Of a stretch of DNA of 64,000 nt, positions 10,582-22,140 are shown in pieces. The notes beneath the pieces are model-generated. The model saw only the letters and a list, made by a program, of their open reading frames with translations. It made no database searches and was not told where the DNA came from. The stretch covers positions 17,422,001-17,486,000 of the forward strand of contig NC_039478.1 in the NCBI RefSeq assembly GCF_003590095.1, written 5' to 3'. The position numbers and the translations under genes are program-made. Every line of letters starts with the position of its first letter. Positions within the stretch are counted from its first letter, which is position 1. Origin of the DNA: Trichoplusia ni. Taxonomy: Eukaryota > Arthropoda > Insecta > Lepidoptera > Noctuidae.

Positions 10582-12818
10582 ATGAGCGTCTAACAAGACT
10601 CTTGTCATTGTTCTCACAAGATCGCGCCACGTAAATCGGCGAATATCAGTGACCCGCTTTCACAACTGCTACAGAACAGCAGAGCCAAGTTCAGTATAAC
10701 CAATAACTTAAAGTTTTCGTTCAAATGTAATTCAATTATAGTAATTTGTTGATAAAAATGTATGTGCAAAGAGATTTTAGTGTCAAATATTAATGTGAGT
10801 CAATGTTAAGCAATATGTCTTACTTAATAATAGGTAGATAACTTAATAAATACTATTAGACGAAATAACCACTAATTATCATCAATATTATGAAAAATGT
10901 GTAATAGTATTTTATTGAGAGAATAATAATTGTTAGAAACTAAATATTAAATGTCTTGCAAAGCACAATTAAAATACCGGTAATTTATAAACAAAAATAT
11001 GAAACTATAATAAATTCTATATTTTAATGGAATTGCAATTAAAAATATCCTACCTCTGAATTACTTTACTATAAAATATATTTTTAAATTATTAGATGAT
11101 AATATTTATAGAAATCGAAAAATATCACGTATAAAATAAAAATATCTTACGTTGCATTATTAAGCATATCTACTTTATAATATATTTTAAAAGTTGTACA
11201 ATGTAAAGATAAATAGGAAAAGATTGAAATAATAATCAGTATTTTTTTTTGCATTTATTGTAAAGTATATTTTTTTTATTGTAATTTTAGTTAAACCAGT
11301 GTTCATTTGTTTAATGTTGCTAAATTATAGAAAAAAATGAAAGCAGAATTTATTATCGACAGAAATATATTTATTTAAAAAATATATTTTATTCAGTTGT
11401 TCATTAATTGACTGTACTTTCGAAATTCAATTTAGAAATACAATGAATGTGATATGGAAATAAATTAGTATAAAACCTAAAAAAAATAATGCTTATTAAA
11501 ACGTAGAATTGTTTGTTAAATTAAAATAAAGTCTAAAATAAACTGAAATAAAACCTTTTACAACGAGAACACTATATCAATCGCCTTATAATTAAACAGT
11601 CATTCCTAAAGTTCCTAAATTACATATTATCTTCAATCTTGATATTTTCCTCTACCAGTTACCACGAACTCTTGAAGTAGGACTTGAGTAGCTGTCGTGG
11701 AAAAGAGAGTGCATTAAGAAAACATCAAATGCCGAGCAGTCAGTCTCCTCTTTTTGCAGTCTTCTGTTTTACTCGTCAAAAGTCTGCTTTAAGAGGGCGT
11801 GGTAATCTCAGTAAATACATAAAAAGAGAGAGAATTAAATTATAAGCTTCTTCGAACAATTCCTGATAGAATATATACTGATGCACGACTTTTAACGATT
11901 AACTCAAACGCAACTTCAAGACTCTTCAATATCTCTGTCTTTATTTTACACCTTAATATGACAGAGATAGCATGATGTGTAAAAGTGACTTAAGTTGGGT
12001 TTGGGTATTCGGCGATATGTTGAAGAATTGTATTTCTTGTTCCATAGGTTAAGTTGTTTTAGTCTGATCAAGCAAGAACAATTTATTGCAAATTTCTGAT
12101 GTATAATATTTCATCAAAGCATTCCTTATAATTATAAGCAGTAAATGAATATTTGTAATTGTAATGTCTACATAAGGCACATAAAATTATACCTAAAAAA
12201 GTATTTCTGTCTAGAAAAAGATGAATTATTTTATATGCAGACTACAGAAAAGGAGAAAATATATTGGTCTTGCTTGTTAAAAGTTTTTATTGCACTGTTC
12301 AAAAATAGTTTTTTTTCTGTAATTATTTATAGCAGTACTTAATAATTTATATTGTAAAAAATAAATAAAGAATTTATTTTACGCACACTACAAGTAACAT
12401 AAAAATAAATTTAGTATCCCTTTGTGTCGAGTTTATTTCGCGTTCCTATTTTTTCCCAAGCCTGGCTTTTTAGGATTATATTTTAACCAGATTCAGCTGA
12501 AAACGATTATTTACATGGAGCGACTGCATATTGCCTATCGGAATTCCAAAACCCATTTCACTCTGAGAAAACTATGTGAAACTACCAAAACTGTGAGAAG
12601 GTTCAGAATTCCAAATTCTCTTTTCGGGGGTTTTATAAATAATCACTGGGCTATTCATTATTATTGTATAATTAGTATGTAAAAATTATTCTTACAAAAA
12701 ATATTGTTAACACCAGTAAAACAAACAATTCATTATTTTTCGTTGCAAAATTGTTTGCAATTGTTATAATTCAGAAGCCTTATCCCGTTTTGCCAATTTT
12801 CTTCTGTTGGCTATTTAC
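10582..12818. other. Very AT-rich non-coding stretch
   Basis: No gene seen. From about 10700 to 11600 the sequence is almost entirely A/T with many AATAAA and TTTATT strings. The short frames at 12145-12342 and 12422-12682 show no family resemblance. No repeat boundaries could be placed. Confidence 0.55.
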
Positions 12819-12831
12819 CTATCCAAAGACT

Positions 12832-12980
12832 GTGGTTTCTTAGGTTTACGCGAATGTTAGACATTGAAATGAAACTACTTTTACGGATTTTATCGCGGTT
12901 TAATTTTAGATTTTAGTTCCCGACGTTTCGAAACCTTTGCAGGTATCATGGTCATGGCATCCGTAAAAGTAGTTTCATTT
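12832..12980 (+). mobile_element. Solo terminal sequence of a Penelope-like element
   Basis: This 149-bp insertion begins TGGTTTCTTAGGTTTACGCG and ends with CGTAAAAGTAGTTTCATTT, the inverse of its own early ACTACTTTTACG tract. The same terminal sequence flanks the GIY-YIG fragment at 29359-29974. A 13-bp direct repeat, CTATCCAAAGACT, borders it at 12819-12831 and 12981-12993. It has no coding capacity. Confidence 0.75.
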
Positions 12981-12993
12981 CTATCCAAAGACT

Positions 12994-13609
12994 CTCAAAT
13001 GAAGAATAACATGGCTATATGACGTTGCGGTAATTCTTCTGCTACAACTCCCTTTGGAAGTCACAACTGTTTTTCCATAAAATATTTGGTGTGACAAAAG
13101 ATGACACATTAAAAAGTCTTTAAATAATTATTTAGATTAGGGAAAACTAAAATGTTTATTTAAATCCTTCAATAAATAATATAATTGAATCGTAATTGCA
13201 TTTTAACATAATTTTCATTTGGCAATATTATCAGACATCACAGCGCGGCGGGTTCATATATTTTATTCTATTCTTCAATATTGTTTTTACAGAAAATTTT
13301 CACGATATGACTAAAGCTCCGCTTTCTCACCGTTCATCTGTCACCAGGCTGTATCTCAAAAACCGATATACCTAGACGGTTAAAATTTTCACAGATAACG
13401 TTTAATATATCTGTTTCCTCTACAACAGCAAAACATCAAAATAGAGGCAACGCATAAGCCACGGTTAGTACATCTTTTTAATCTATAGGTGACCATTTTA
13501 TTTTCAAAAATAGTTTTTTTAAGTCTATTTTTAAGGAACCCATTGCGATTCTGACTCACACCTGACGGGTTATTATTGGGCACTATAAATTACGCTTCTA
13601 TTTTCAATC
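12994..13609. other. Non-coding stretch with a dispersed-repeat copy
   Basis: No gene seen. About 13320-13400 carries the 'caccaggctgtatctcaaaaacc' type repeat in plus orientation (compare 14225-14330 and 44060-44130). The minus-strand frame at 13389-13583 overlaps this repeat and is not a credible gene. Confidence 0.5.
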
Positions 13610-14061
13610 AAAAGTATCTGGACTTATACTAATGTTATTACGCCATAAAGTAGACTAACAGACAAGTGTCTCGTTCATTCACAAAGTGTACTTGATTCTG
13701 TCATTACAATACACAACCTACTTACTCACAATGTATTGTAATATGAATATTTCTTGCAATACGCCAAACAATTAAGTTCTTACTTAATTGCTCAAGATTA
13801 ATATTTCACTCCACGTTACGTACAATAATTACAACTCTTGTGTCGTAAATTTTCAGAGAAATCATATTCGTTGCTTTGTTGTAACAATATTGCTTTCACA
13901 CTTATTCTTATGACATTCTATAGAAGATTGCGAGATGAAGTTTGAGTCTTCTAAACGGCTGTCGGAATTGAAAATGACAAATGTATGTCTGAAAAGGCGA
14001 AACACTTGTCTGTTAGTGTACTTTATGGCGTAATAACATTAGTATAAGTCCAGATACTTTT
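13610..14061. mobile_element. MITE with 60-bp terminal inverted repeats
   Basis: The ends 13610-13669 and 14002-14061 are reverse complements over 60 bp with a single mismatch; the outer sequence begins AAAAGTATCTGGACTTATAC. The 332-bp interior has no open frame of note. A clean target-site duplication was not found, so the superfamily is left open. The near-identity of the arms suggests a fairly recent or conversion-maintained element. Confidence 0.85.
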
Positions 14062-15445
14062 AATTTAAAAAAGTTCGTATTTCGTGTAGTCATTTTTCAG
14101 ACGTTTCGAAACGTTACCGACATCTTAAAGTCTCTCTTCTTTTGTAGCGCCTAGGTAGAAAAAAATTGCTTCTTTCTAATTGTTTCCGTAACCAAAAGGA
14201 TAGAAATGGAACTCTATTACTAAAGCTGTTTGCTCGTCTTTCCGTTTGTCTGTCTGTCCGTCCGTCACTAGCCTGTATCTCTTGAATCGTGGTAACTGGA
14301 CAATTCAAAGATACTGAAGATGTAGAGATGGGTTTTTCAAAGATGATATATTTCTGCTGCCTACTAGAAATTTAGATACTTAAGAAACTGTTGCTACGTG
14401 TATGTAAAACTGTTTAAACACACGTTACAAAAAAAAAACGAATTCATTTTACAAAAACCAGGCAGTGAAACGAGGCAGAAATTTTCAAAAAAACACTTTC
14501 ATGTTTTCCACTACATTCCCTGAGGACATAAACTGTTATGATAGAAAATATGCATACAATCTTGTGTTTATAGTCCCTGGCGTGTATCTCTGAGAGCTTG
14601 CCTTATTTTCCAGGAAAGAGGCTTGTTTTGTCGTAGCCGAGCGATCGCTGCGCCATTGTCACTCGATTACAGATTTTCCTTATGTTGCAAAGCTTTAACA
14701 ATATTTTCTCAACTTAACAAAATGCGTTGGTTTGTTTTTATGAGGTTTTCTGTAACGGTTGACATTTATTGCGATGGAATAAGGTATAAATTTGATAGGA
14801 TACTCTTACTCGTAGGGATGACGAATTTTTTTTTCAATGCATTCCTTCCTACATTGAAAAGGTTTCTACTTTTTGTACCCGGTTGTAATTCATACGTTGT
14901 TTTTTTTGTAGAGCGTGATTAAGGCTCTCCTCAAAAAGACATACAGTGAAGGAATTGATTGGCATTGATAAAAATGTCTAATCAGAAGCGACAGAAAAAT
15001 CAGATACTTTTTTGCGATGGACTATCCTTTGACGCAGTAGTATTTGAAACAGAGAATTCGCAAATGACTAAAATATAGGCTCTCTCTAGATTCGAGCCTG
15101 CACTCTGCATGTGACTACGAATCTGGTTTCCAAATTGCTTACCATGTCATTTTTAGGATTCCGTACGCAAACAATAAAAACTGAATTCCATAATATTATA
15201 TTGCATATTCTGGCCGTTTGTTGGTTGCCAATCCGTAACTCATTAACAGTTATAGCTAGCCCGCAGAAAATTTTACAGATTATGTATTTTAATAAACTGT
15301 TTCCAAATAATTCTGATTGTCTAAACTGACTGTATTCATAGACTCAGGGGAATTCACTAATAACTGAGAAATCATTTGTTCTGCTTCTATGAAAAATGTT
15401 TTCCGCGTATTTTTATAATAACTATCGTGAGCCTGATTCATTATT
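14062..15445. other. Non-coding stretch with dispersed-repeat copies
   Basis: No gene seen. The copy at about 14225-14340 has a GTCTGTCTGTCCGTC run followed by 'tagcctgtatctcttgaa'. The 99-codon frame at 14623-14922 and 72-codon frame at 15111-15329 have no recognisable domains and AT-driven composition. Confidence 0.5.
14225..14340 (+). repeat. Dispersed repeat with GTCTGTCTGTCCGTC motif
   Basis: The run is followed by CTAGCCTGTATCTCTTGAA and an 'actggacaattcaaag' tract. The same order recurs at about 13325-13400, 40145-40215, 44060-44130, 59640-59720 and 61495-61575, and reversed at about 4360-4440 and 25160-25250. Old copies with variable ends; the source element is not identifiable here. 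Confidence 0.6.
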
Positions 15446-15575
15446 AAATGATGTAACGGTTTACTCACGCGTATTTATTGGGGTAGCCCGACTAGTTTCG
15501 GGGGATCGATCCAGCCGCGTCTGCTCATGATTAAGGACCCCAACATAGTTAGGAAAAGGCTAGGCCGATGATGAA
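15446..15575 (+). repeat. Chimeric repeat: ATGATGTAACGG family joined to a SINE tail
   Basis: Bases 15446-15540 match the family at 57362 (AAATGATGTAACGGTTTACT, then GGGGTAGCCCGACTAGTTTC). They run directly into the 3' tail of the 5S-derived SINE (CAACATAGTTAGGAAAAGGC, about 15541-15575). The two families share a short A/C tract at the junction. Confidence 0.65.
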
Positions 15576-17355
15576 AATAATAAAGGTACCGTACTGCCGT
15601 AGATATATTTTGTAACTATAAAACGGGGTGAAAACTACTGTAATATAAAAAAAATAAGGGGATTTTTAAGCGTGAAAGTTTGAATACATTTTTGATACTC
15701 TTTTACCCAACTGCTACTGGACAAAATTATACAAAATTTGATACACAGACCGTTTACCTGGATTAACACATAAGAAAATCTAGATTTTTATTTCAAGTTA
15801 TGATACCGCCGGATAATTTTCAATTAGCAGTTATACACTATAAGCTAATTTTATTTAAAAGTCTCTTCGTTCTACAAAGGCAAAAATGAAATATATGTAT
15901 AACAATTTATTATTTGTTTCTTCTCTGACTCCTCTTATTGTAAGTAGTTAATCGTTTACTTTCCACTTCATTCAGTTTCCTATAGCCCATTAATTATACT
16001 TTTTCTTGCTAAGGCTAAGTATAAAGCAATTACATAAAGCCATAAAACATTTCCTCCACAAACTATTATGTTCTTTAACGAGAGAACTTTGTCCCGACTG
16101 TCGTACTAGCCTTAATAGATTAAGATGTTCATCCTTTGTATAAGAATATAAATAAATTATTAGGACAAGGAAAACTGAAGCATCTTTTAAATATAGTAAG
16201 AAATGTTTTTTACTCTCAGGTACTATTTGGAAGTAAATAAATTATGATATAAAAGAGGACCTTGTGATGTTTTAGGCCAATGGTCTACTATGTTTCCTTG
16301 CATACAAGTATGTATTTCATAAAAGTCAAAACTAAAAACTGGTTCGTTGGTTGGTTCGTTGGGTTGACATGTCCTGATGGGACCAAAACCCCAAATTAAA
16401 ATAAAGATTAAAAAAAAAAAAAACTGGTCAAGCGCGAGTCGAACTCCTAACTAAGTTTTCTGTAACAAATAGGCAAATGAATAACAAATCGTTCATCCGT
16501 CAAACTTATGACCGTACCAGACGATGCTTAACCTCAAGTATTCCTTTTTTTGTCATTGCTGCAACAACAATATCTGTAAAGCAATCGCGGTCCACGACGA
16601 AGACGAACAGCGAAGAATAACCTAAAAATATTTTTAACAGACTGAACAGAAATAAGTCTCTTGATAAATCCATATTAAAAATGGCATTGCACAGAAATCT
16701 TTTAAAACAAACGAAGATCGCGAGAGCCACGTGCAAAGAGCCCATCTACGTAGCGAACGCATGAGCCTTTGATCCGATCATTCATCAAATAGGGGACAAA
16801 CAGTAAATCCGGGAGGTGTATATTGTAGCAGAGTATTCAGTGTCTCTACTATGAACACCTAAAATAGGACCCTAGATAGGTGCGAGCGAGATAGCGCGCT
16901 ACAGTTTGTAGAGCGCCGTCCCTTTTCCACAACGACTTTAGTCTAGCTTTTCGAGTTCGTGTTACGTGCCTTGAACATCATCTTACATTTATCATAGAAC
17001 TCGTGTTATACAGCCGCCATTTTTCATCTGGATATATCAGTTTTATACCTGCCTTGCCTGTTGCAGTAAAGGGAAATCTATTTCTTTTTAGTTTCGCAAA
17101 GTTGGAAGGATGGATGTTGGTTAAAGTTATTGGAAAACATCTGTTTAGATTTAATGGTAGGTACTGTTTCATTCTAAACTACCACTTGTTTGCGACTTCG
17201 TCCTCGTAGCTATTAAAATATTGTTTTTATTTAAAATTTGGGATTAAACCGAATTATTTGTTTTAGTGTTCACGATTTTTTTCATATTTCACCTTCGCTC
17301 TGCTCCTATTAATTATAGTGTGATATGTATCCTACAGATTTCCCAATAAAACGAC
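15576..17355. other. Non-coding stretch with repeat relics
   Basis: No gene seen. About 16425-16510 carries the 'aactggtcaagcgcgagtcg' repeat end. About 16870-16930 has GCGAGCGAGATAGCGCGCTA and TAGAGCGCCGTC phrases that recur near 29175-29225 and partly at 21540-21585. The frames at 16506-16745, 16978-17172 and 17003-17209 overlap on opposite strands and are unrecognised. Confidence 0.5.
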
Positions 17356-17590
17356 GACCTCCGTGGTCGAGTGGCGTATGCACCGGTTACAAGGTGTCGC
17401 TAGCTCTGAGGTCCCGAGTTCGATCCCCGGTCGGGTCAATGTAAAGATTCACATTTCTACATTTCTCGGGTCTGGGTGTTTGTCGTACCTTCGTTGTATC
17501 TGAATTCCATAACACAAGTGCCTTAGCAACTTACTTTGGGTTCAGAACAATGTATGTTGTCCGCATTTATTTATTTATTATTTATTATAA
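17356..17590 (+). mobile_element. tRNA-derived SINE, family A
   Basis: The head carries a tRNA-like A box (TGGTCGAGTGG) and B box (AGTTCGATCCCC), the split RNA polymerase III promoter. The body ends TTTGGGTTCAGAACAATG and then a TTTATTTATTATTT tail. Other copies are at 60402-60635 (+), 62711-62937 (-) and 52581-52678 (tail only). Confidence 0.85.
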
Positions 17591-18383
17591 ATCTGCTATC
17601 AAGCACATAAGTAGGTAAGTATTTTTCAAATCGGACTCGTAAGTTTCTAGATTCTCTTGGTCAAACAAACAAACTCTTCAGCTTATATAATCAGTATAGG
17701 TTTTAGTATTTATTAATTTGTCAATGCTCAAGTTATCCTTCATTGATAAATCGAAAATTTATTTTTATTTTTATGATGTTAAAAATGATGATAAATGAGG
17801 AAACTTATGAAAACAAAATAGGCGGGACACAGTATAATACAGAATATCCAGGTTATTTCCACAACAAAATTATATTTTTCTATCGTATATTACAGGTGAA
17901 ACCAGACTGATATTTATCATAGATTCTATCCTGACCTTTAGGAAGAAACATAAGTCAATTACCTTACTTATATTATACCTAACCACTTTCAATCTTCTAG
18001 TTGTACTTATTTTTATTAGTTATTGTAGCAAAGATATCGCTGTCCAAAAAAACAAACGATTTTCTTATAGAGAACTCCAATGTTATCTTTTCTTACAAGA
18101 ATAAGTTTGTTTCAGTTGTAACACTAACCTAAATATTTGATAAGGCATTCGATTCTTCAAGATATGGCTACCTAAAGGAAATGAGTATAATGCAAACAAA
18201 AGTCTAACGAAAGTCGTCTTTATTTCGTTCTTAGAAAATAGCATATTGTCTTGGGAGATTGTAAGACAATCTTTTGCCCTGAGCTAAAAAGGACCCAGAC
18301 AAACATTTGGGTCAATAGGTGTTCTTGTGTTGTGTGTAAAACAAAAGACGTTACCTTATTACTATTATTATACAAAGATTAGT
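17591..18383. other. Non-coding stretch between SINE A and the dehydrogenase gene
   Basis: No gene or clear repeat seen in about 790 bp of AT-rich sequence. Confidence 0.55.
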
Positions 18384-18400
18384 TTTATTATCATTTTATT
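18384..18400 (-). promoter_or_regulatory. Polyadenylation signals of the dehydrogenase gene
   Basis: On the minus strand AATAAA overlaps the stop codon (18395-18400) and a second AATAAA follows it at 18384-18389. The 3'UTR may therefore be very short. Confidence 0.45.
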
Positions 18401-19352
18401 TCTTTAAATCGTACTTCATATAAGAACGTACGATAGCAGAAAAGTTTGGATCTACCGAAAAGCCTAGTTTAAGCGCACGACTGTTATCAATCCTGATTGG
18501 CAAAGAAGTGACTATCTTTGCAATAAATTCATCATATTTGAAGCGGATTAGAGACACTACATCATCACCGGCTTCTGAACGTAATGCTGATACCATGTCA
18601 CCTACGGAAGCACATAGCCCTGGCAGGTTGATGGCTCGCCACTTGCCTAATGCACTCGCATCAACTACAGCCGCATGGATAATGTTCTTCACTACCGTCT
18701 CTGGACTCGTAAGCCACAGTTCTTGTTCTTTCTTCACTGGACATATGGATTCCTTTCCGTTCAAAGGCTCCCGAATGATTCCACTAGCAAATGACGTCAC
18801 TGCCGCATTAGCGACACCCGCTCGAACACTCACAGTCGGCAGTCTGACAGCTCGCCCATCTGCAAACCCACGACGCGAGTAGTCGTTCACCAGTAACTCA
18901 CACATGGCTTTCGCTGTTCCGTAGGACGTCTGCGGCATAACGCAGGTTAAGTCATCAATGACTGGAGGAAAGTCACCTCCGAATACAGCCACTGAGCTGG
19001 CGAAAACGAATTTGGCTGTCGGTGCTTTATGACGAACGGCTTCGAGTAGCGATCGTGTTGCGTCCAAGTTGGCTTTCATTCCGAATTCGAAGTCGGCTTC
19101 TGCTTGTCCGCTGACAACAGCTGCAAGATGAAACACAACACCACATTTTTCATCTATAAGTTTATCTGCGGCGGTTGGTTCAGTGAGATTGAGGGCTAAG
19201 GCAGTGACGCGGGGGTCTTGTCTCGCTGGTGGCGTTTGAACATCAGTAAGGATAAGTTCCGTTACTTTGGTCTTTTCTAAACCATTTAGTAAAAGTTCGT
19301 CTGCTAATCTTGACCCGAGAAAGCCAGCGGCTCCAGTGACCACGACCTTCAT
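18396..19352 (-). CDS. NAD-dependent epimerase/dehydrogenase, D-erythronate dehydrogenase-like
   Basis: This intact 318-residue extended short-chain dehydrogenase is probably cytosolic, since no signal peptide or membrane segment is visible. The Rossmann motif TGAAGFLG is at 6-13, an acidic residue at D37 ends strand 2 and favours NAD over NADP, HLAA is at 75-78, SS at 119-120, and the catalytic YxxxK is Y144/K148. Length and layout fit bacterial DenD-type D-erythronate dehydrogenases, which oxidise D-erythronate in four-carbon sugar-acid breakdown. The substrate here is inferred from family resemblance only. An in-frame TAA four codons upstream (19362-19364) and an A at -3 support the start. 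The gene has no intron and is visibly richer in G/C than its flanks. This suggests horizontal transfer from bacteria or retroposition, though a native insect epimerase cannot be excluded. No neighbouring pathway gene is present. Confidence 0.85.
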   Translation of the reverse strand: MKVVVTGAAGFLGSRLADELLLNGLEKTKVTELILTDVQTPPARQDPRVTALALNLTEPTAADKLIDEKCGVVFHLAAVVSGQAEADFEFGMKANLDATRSLLEAVRHKAPTAKFVFASSVAVFGGDFPPVIDDLTCVMPQTSYGTAKAMCELLVNDYSRRGFADGRAVRLPTVSVRAGVANAAVTSFASGIIREPLNGKESICPVKKEQELWLTSPETVVKNIIHAAVVDASALGKWRAINLPGLCASVGDMVSALRSEAGDDVVSLIRFKYDEFIAKIVTSLPIRIDNSRALKLGFSVDPNFSAIVRSYMKYDLKK

Positions 19353-19442
19353 GGTTCGCGCTTACGTTCACACTAAAACAGAAGACGGTCTATGAATGTT
19401 ATGTAAAGTGTTTTGATTTGGATCATTGGGTTTGAACTTTGA

Positions 19443-19450
19443 CTTTATAT
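19443..19450 (-). promoter_or_regulatory. Weak TATA-like box for the dehydrogenase gene
   Basis: ATATAAAG on the minus strand lies about 91 bp before the ATG. The spacing would allow a short 5'UTR, but such strings are frequent in this DNA and no clear initiator was seen. Confidence 0.2.
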
Positions 19451-19554
19451 GATAAGACAGCGATATCGATAATTGTTTGTATGTTATGTAATTTGTGTTT
19501 GTTATTAAGACTTTTACATTTGACAACTCGTACTAAGTATGAATATGTTCTTAA

Positions 19555-19765
19555 TCCCTACTATATAATATATTAATATTATAAATGCGAAAGTAACTCT
19601 GTCTGTTACGCTTTTACGTCTAAACCACTAAACCGATTTTAATGAAATTTGGTACGGAGATAGAGTTGACCTTGAGAAAGAACATAGGATAGTTTTTATC
19701 CCGGACTTTTGAAGAGTTCTTTTGGAAACGCCATATAGCCGACCTCGACGCGGGCGAAAAGCTAT
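19555..19765 (+). mobile_element. Helitron-like element, second family, eroded 3' end
   Basis: The element begins TCCCTACTATATAATATA after an A. It has the internal phrase 'aaccgattttaatgaaattt' and ends GCGGGCGAAAAG then CTAT where CTAG is expected. It is non-autonomous with no coding sequence. The plan is that of Helitrons (TC start, GC-rich 3' hairpin region, CTRR end) but the body differs from the family at 35028. Confidence 0.6.
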
Positions 19766-21960
19766 TTTATCATAAATGTATGGACCGCGCGGATTGGTTC
19801 CATGTGGCCATAGAGACTTTGTTTGTTGACCAGAATATTTTAGTGTTCAATTAATTAAGTCTCTGTTAGATGAAATGTCGTTATTCGTTTGTTACTAAAA
19901 TTATCGAATACAGAACGATCGTTTTGCGAAAACTTGCTTTGTAACTCCATTATTTACTAAACGTATTCCTAAATTGTCCATAAATGCAATTAATGTCATA
20001 TTTCGAAGTTAAGATGACGGTTATCGACACAACTTCTACAATAAATGTGCGGTAATCACCAATATACATTCGCTACAATAAAAAAATATAGAAGAAATAA
20101 CAATTTGTGACACTGATAAGAAATACTGGCTGGAAATATACTCTAGTGTCACATTACGTCTACAGAAAACGATATGAGATTTTTTCTCGATCCGATCGAA
20201 TGAAGACTCGTAAAAACGTTTTTTGTAAGTCAGTAAGAATGAGTATATCGAGTGATATAACTATCTTGTTTTTCGAGAAAAGGAATTTGATTATGTCGGG
20301 ACTAGATTTTTGATAGTTGATATCTTTATGTTTATAAATATTGCAAATGTTTTAACATTTATTGCCAGTATCGAGCAAGTTACATGAACAAATACACCTA
20401 GACTCAGAAAAAGCGCTCTTGTTAAACTATGTACTCATTAAATCTTGAGCCAATCTAAAACCAATGCTTAATATAGTAGTAAGATAACCTTAATTATTAA
20501 CAGAGCAATCCAAACTGATTGTCAATTTGTCACGGTTTGAACACTTTCAAATGCCAAAATGACAGGCGTACGTACTTCTTAAAGGCTTATGTTTCGCGGC
20601 GGAGTCATAACATATCCTAGCAGGGAATTCCAACACAAAACCTAGAATAATAATAATAAAAAAAGAGTCAAATATGCTATCAGATTTATTTTGACCACTA
20701 TCTAATCTCCAACTGTCACAAACGCATCATAACACCTCTCGGTTGTCAGTTCACAAACCTGAGCCACTCAGCCCCAGTCCACCCTCATCAATCACACTAT
20801 GCAGTGAGTAAGCGTTAGCATATTTATTTTCATTCGTCACTCACTTATATCATGACCTGAAGAGGAGGGAGGGGAGATATAATCTGCATGGAAAGGACAA
20901 CTGTAATGTTGGGACGCTGTGAATGAAAATACTTGAATTTCAAACCAGTTTTTTTTTGAGTTTTTGTTCTTATTTTCTAATATTAAACTATGTATATCTG
21001 TGAATGTTATTCAATATTATTGACTTATGTCTCCGATTGATTGTGCAAATCATTGTCTGTGCAACACACACAACATCGAATGGAACTATAAATACACAAA
21101 TTGTGTATCAATAAAGTTGTATAAATAAGCTTTAATTTATATTATTACTTGTCTTCGTATTAAAAACAAGTCTTAACTCTATTATGTTCATAAGCGGATC
21201 TCCTTGTCTCACAATATGCTGTCAAAATTTCAGCTCAATCGGAAACCAGGAAGTGGTTAAAATTCATCTGGCAAGTATTGAATACAGACAGACAGATAAC
21301 GGGACAGGTGAATCTAAATAAAAGCTTTTAAAAGGAAAGGTCCACCATCAGCACTGAAATATTTATACCCTAAAAGTTGTTTCAAATCACAAAACTTTTG
21401 CACTTATCAATCTTCAAAGCACGCACATAAAAACTAACTAAAACTCATAAAAGTTGTGTGTTTTTAAAAGTAATCTCTTAAAAGGGGTAGCTTGGCATCA
21501 CTGTATCTCGAACTTCAATAACGGGACTAATGGCGTTGTGTGAGCAAGACGCCGATATGTAATGTAGAGCGCTGTCGCTCTTACACATTGGCTACAGTAC
21601 AGATTAAAACCTCATAGTACAGGCATGAAGTTACGCGTGCTTACATGATTGCGTAGTTAGTGAAACTACGTTGAGTTACCGGAAACCTCCGCGTCATTAG
21701 TTATTCATGATCTGTAGGCCCCTTATTAGGTTTACATAATGATACCTCGTTACACGAGCCTCTTTTTCAGGAAGAGATGTGTTTTATGCAGTTGGGGCTT
21801 TTTAATTGAACAAAGTTATTTGTTGGTAATATGATGATTGTAAGTTTAGCTAACAAAGCTTTTTTCTGTAAATGTGCGTATGCAAGGCATTGTAAATTAT
21901 GTATAATTTGAAAAAGTAACGTTGGCTTTGGCTCTCTTTAAATTTCATTCTTAACTGCAC
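19766..21960. other. Non-coding stretch, no gene seen
   Basis: AT-rich sequence with a few GC-richer patches (about 20570-20620 and 21520-21600). The latter contains GAGCAAGACGCCG and TAGAGCGCTGTC phrases shared with 16870-16930 and 29175-29225. The 68-codon frame at 20107-20313 is unrecognised. Confidence 0.5.
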
Positions 21961-22140
21961 AAGTTGCTGCACAGGTAAAGCTATGCTTAATGAGTCTTAA
22001 ATTGTGGGTTTCGGCAGTAATTACTGAAGCTAGAAAGTCAGACAACTAATCTGGGTTGAGGAGATAGGTAGTCGCTGCATCCAGTTAGACGGGAAGCCAA
22101 CCTCAACATAGTTGGGTATAGGCTGGGATGATGATGATGA
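21961..22140 (+). mobile_element. Diverged 5S-derived SINE copy
   Basis: It keeps 'aaagctatgctta', 'ttaaattgtgggtttcggc', 'tcagacaactaatctggg' and 'gataggtagtcgctgcatcc' in the family order. It ends CAACATAGTTGGGTATAGGC and a GATGATGATGATG tail. It is more diverged than the copy at 38588 and has lost part of the 5S-like region. Confidence 0.7.

Noticed and set aside
18508..18882. 124-codon plus-strand frame
   Set aside because: It is antisense to the dehydrogenase gene and open only because of that gene's codon composition.
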